A stretch of DNA of 64,000 nucleotides, from the NCBI RefSeq assembly GCF_029623955.1, contig NZ_JARSBP010000003.1:1054001-1118000 (forward strand), in the 5' to 3' direction. Under the pieces are notes generated by a model. That model was given only the letters and a program-made list of their open reading frames with translations, ran no database searches and was not told the origin of the DNA. Position numbers and translations under genes: made by a program. The DNA comes from Mycobacterium sp. 236(2023) (GTDB lineage Bacteria > Actinomycetota > Actinomycetes > Mycobacteriales > Mycobacteriaceae). Within the stretch, counting starts at the first letter, position 1. The number at the start of each line of letters is the position of its first letter. Below, one piece after another: positions 62,385 to 64,000 of the stretch.

Positions 62385-63622
62385 CAGCGCACCACCGTGA
62401 ACGGCAATGACACCGGCCGCCGGACGTAACTACCACCGGCCCAGACGATTCCGGACTCGTCGACCTCGAAATCCGGGATGCGCGTCAGCAGTTCGGTCAG
62501 CGCGACCCGCGATTGCATGCGCGCGGCGGCCGCGCCGAGGCAGTGGTGCGCACCGTGGCTGAAGGTCAGGATGTTGCGCGGCCTGCGTGTGACGTCGAGT
62601 TCGCCTGCGTCGTCGCCGAACTGGCGCTCGTCACGGTTTCCGGAGCCGTAGAGGAACATTGCGCGGCGGCCCTCGGGGATGGTCACGTCACCGATCGTGA
62701 CGTCGCGCGTCACGGTGCGGCCCAGCATCTGCACGGGCGAGGTCAGCCGAAGGAATTCGTCGACCGCGTCTGGAATCAGCTCCGGGTCGTCGGCCAGCAG
62801 CCGGCGCTGGTCGGGCCGTTGATGCAGCAGTTGCACTGAGCCGCCGAGCATTCCGGTGGTGGTGTCGTTACCGCCCGTCACCATCGTGAAGGTGAACGCC
62901 AGGATTGACAGCACGCCGGAGATGTCGCCGTCCGCACCGACACCGGCCGCGACGAGGTGGGAGACCGTATCGTCTTCAGGTTCGATTCGGCGGCGTTCGA
63001 TCAGTGACGTGAAGTAGCCCATCATCTCGCCGAGGGCGTCCCCGAGCGTCTCCAGCGCACCGCCGATTCCGGCCTCGCTCGTGTTGGCGGCGACGATCGC
63101 GTCGGTCCAGGCGTCGAACTTGCCCTGATCCTCGTCGGGCACCCCCAAGTAGTGCGCCACCACCATCGACGGCAGCGGCTTGAAGAGCTCGGCGACGATG
63201 TCGCCGCCGCCGTCGGCTTTGATGCGCTCGATGCGGCTGACGACGTACTCGCGGACCTTGGGCTCCACGGCTTCGACCTGTCGCGGGGTGAAGCCGCGCG
63301 CGACGAGCTTGCGGAACTCGGTGTGCACCGGCGGGTCCTGCATGACCATGGGCGGGTTGTCCGCCAGACCGATGAGGTCGAGCTCGCCGTAGTTGACGGT
63401 CAGCCCCTGCGCCGACGAGAACGTCTCATGATCGCGGGCACTGGCCCAGATGTCAGCGTGCCGGGACAGCACGTAGTAGTCACGCTCTGGGTGGTCGTCG
63501 GGAATGACATGGTGCACGGGATCGTGGTCGCGCAGAGCCCGGTACATCGCCCACGGTTCGCGCCAGGTCGTTGCATCGGCCAGTTCGAACCGCGGAGAAC
63601 TGTGAGACAAAGTCGCAGTCAT
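62384..63622 (-). CDS. cyp130: Cytochrome P450 CYP130
   Basis: The 412-residue P450 has the I-helix oxygen-binding motif TMVTGGNDTTTGML, the K-helix region AVDEFLRLTSPVQMLGRTVT with E-x-x-R, and the haem-binding loop FSHGAHHCLGAAAAR with the cysteine ligand. Length and sequence match CYP130 (Rv1256c), whose structure binds azoles and arylamine compounds; the natural substrate is unknown. No ferredoxin gene is adjacent. The ATG lies within an inverted repeat. It is co-transcribed with the TetR gene downstream. Confidence 0.95.
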   Translation of the reverse strand: MTATLSHSSPRFELADATTWREPWAMYRALRDHDPVHHVIPDDHPERDYYVLSRHADIWASARDHETFSSAQGLTVNYGELDLIGLADNPPMVMQDPPVHTEFRKLVARGFTPRQVEAVEPKVREYVVSRIERIKADGGGDIVAELFKPLPSMVVAHYLGVPDEDQGKFDAWTDAIVAANTSEAGIGGALETLGDALGEMMGYFTSLIERRRIEPEDDTVSHLVAAGVGADGDISGVLSILAFTFTMVTGGNDTTTGMLGGSVQLLHQRPDQRRLLADDPELIPDAVDEFLRLTSPVQMLGRTVTRDVTIGDVTIPEGRRAMFLYGSGNRDERQFGDDAGELDVTRRPRNILTFSHGAHHCLGAAAARMQSRVALTELLTRIPDFEVDESGIVWAGGSYVRRPVSLPFTVVR

Positions 63623-63644
63623 GTCTTATTCGTAAAACAATGAC
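63618..63644. promoter_or_regulatory. Palindromic operator at the cyp130-TetR promoter
   Basis: TGT-C-TTA-TTCG-TAA-A-ACA (63622-63639) is an inverted repeat nested within GTCAT (63618-63622) and ATGAC (63640-63644). The region is AT-rich compared with its surroundings and overlaps the cyp130 start codon, as expected for a repressor site of the co-transcribed TetR. Confidence 0.6.
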
Positions 63645-63682
63645 TCTCAGATGTCAATCCTTGGGGTTGTGTAGAGCGTTGG

Positions 63683-64000
63683 TCAGAGCAGCGCGCTGGG
63701 GGCCTGGACCCCCATCGCGCCGAGCACATCGGCCAGTTTCCGGTCGAGGCTCCGGCCGACGGCGGCGACCTCGGGGTTGGTGCCCAAACTCCCGAACAGC
63801 GTGCTGGGCTGGTCGAACACGAGCGTGCCCTGGCCGTCGTCGTCGGCGTAGAGGAACAGGCGAAGAGGCGCGTACAGCATGGCAGCCGGTTCGTGGCGGT
63901 ACATCTGCTCGGCGATCGTGTGATTGCCCGCGAGGTACTCGGTTCCGTACCGATGGGTGTTCGAGGTGCGCATCAGCGCTTGGACGTCGAGGCCGACGAA
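63683..64000 (-). CDS. DUF302-domain protein, C-terminal part (5' end outside window)
   Basis: The minus-strand frame is open to the window edge and reads FVGLDVQALMRTSNTHRYGT, then APLRLFLYADDDGQGTLVFD and QPSTLFGSLGTNPEVAAVGR, ending in QAPSALL. The block LFLYADDDGQGTLVFDQPST is typical of DUF302 (TT1751-like) domains, small alpha/beta proteins of unknown function. An internal ATG at 63973 would leave out the preceding strand, so the start is expected beyond base 64000. Confidence 0.78.
   Translation of the reverse strand, partial: FVGLDVQALMRTSNTHRYGTEYLAGNHTIAEQMYRHEPAAMLYAPLRLFLYADDDGQGTLVFDQPSTLFGSLGTNPEVAAVGRSLDRKLADVLGAMGVQAPSALL

Overview
The window is high-GC DNA densely packed with genes, with many GTG starts and 1-4 base start/stop overlaps. 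Gene content and order point to a rapidly growing Mycobacterium (Mycolicibacterium). From base 3500 to the right end it follows the M. tuberculosis order Rv1202 (dapE) to Rv1256c (cyp130), with local losses and additions. Orthologue names come from remembered family and synteny knowledge; no database was searched.

Layout. Bases 1-3290: the 3' end of a LysR regulator, an APC-family permease and a class IV transaminase of the (R)-amine transaminase type. 3500-9250: dapE, an ABC-F ATPase behind a tiny upstream reading frame, a type VII secretion (EspC-like) substrate, a small membrane protein and a large P-loop/TPR protein. 9280-18970: LOG-family phosphoribohydrolase, fadD6, folP2, gpgS, a DivIVA-like protein, tagA, a methyltransferase remnant, a 55-residue DUF3117 gene, the divergent glgM/glgC pair and a PAS-GGDEF protein. 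18960-24000 (minus strand): two conserved hypotheticals, an ICMT-like membrane protein, and an ABC exporter with its TetR repressor and a clear operator. 24170-29460: an O-methyltransferase, the envelope-stress block sigE-rseA-htrA-tatB, and mrp. 29510-41280: lytic transglycosylase, DUF1003, PRC/MgtE-N/CBS protein, CoA-ester lyase, DUF4190 and stress-type membrane proteins, sugC without its lpqY-sugA-sugB partners, a SUFU-domain gene, corA, malic enzyme, lpqZ and an SDR. 41330-44535 is an accessory pocket holding a PGRS-type glycine-rich secreted protein without a PE domain, a DUF732 protein and two gene fragments fused head to head at a deletion scar. 44536-64000: kgd, a membrane-associated protein, two MFS exporters, a flavoprotein, a RecB-like nuclease/helicase, lprE, deaD, an acyltransferase, an iron-box-controlled siderophore-interacting protein, TetR-cyp130 and a partial DUF302 gene.

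How the genes work together. glgM and glgC make glycogen/maltosyl precursors and gpgS starts methylglucose lipopolysaccharide synthesis. sigE, rseA and htrA form one envelope-stress circuit, with tatB next to it. The TetR/ABC/ICMT block looks like an autoregulated drug or lipid exporter. Permease plus (R)-transaminase suggests uptake and deamination of an amine or D-amino acid.

The least explained signals are: (i) a dispersed GC-rich hairpin repeat that starts within about 5 bases of stop codons in a fixed orientation; (ii) the orphan sugC translationally coupled to a SUFU gene; (iii) the PE-less PGRS protein with a collagen-like tail; (iv) the head-to-head deletion scar; (v) a perfect 16-base inverted repeat upstream of the nuclease/helicase; (vi) a run of likely leaderless promoters, one of which opens with a four-codon ORF ahead of the ABC-F gene. 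No rRNA, tRNA, CRISPR array, IS element or prophage was seen.
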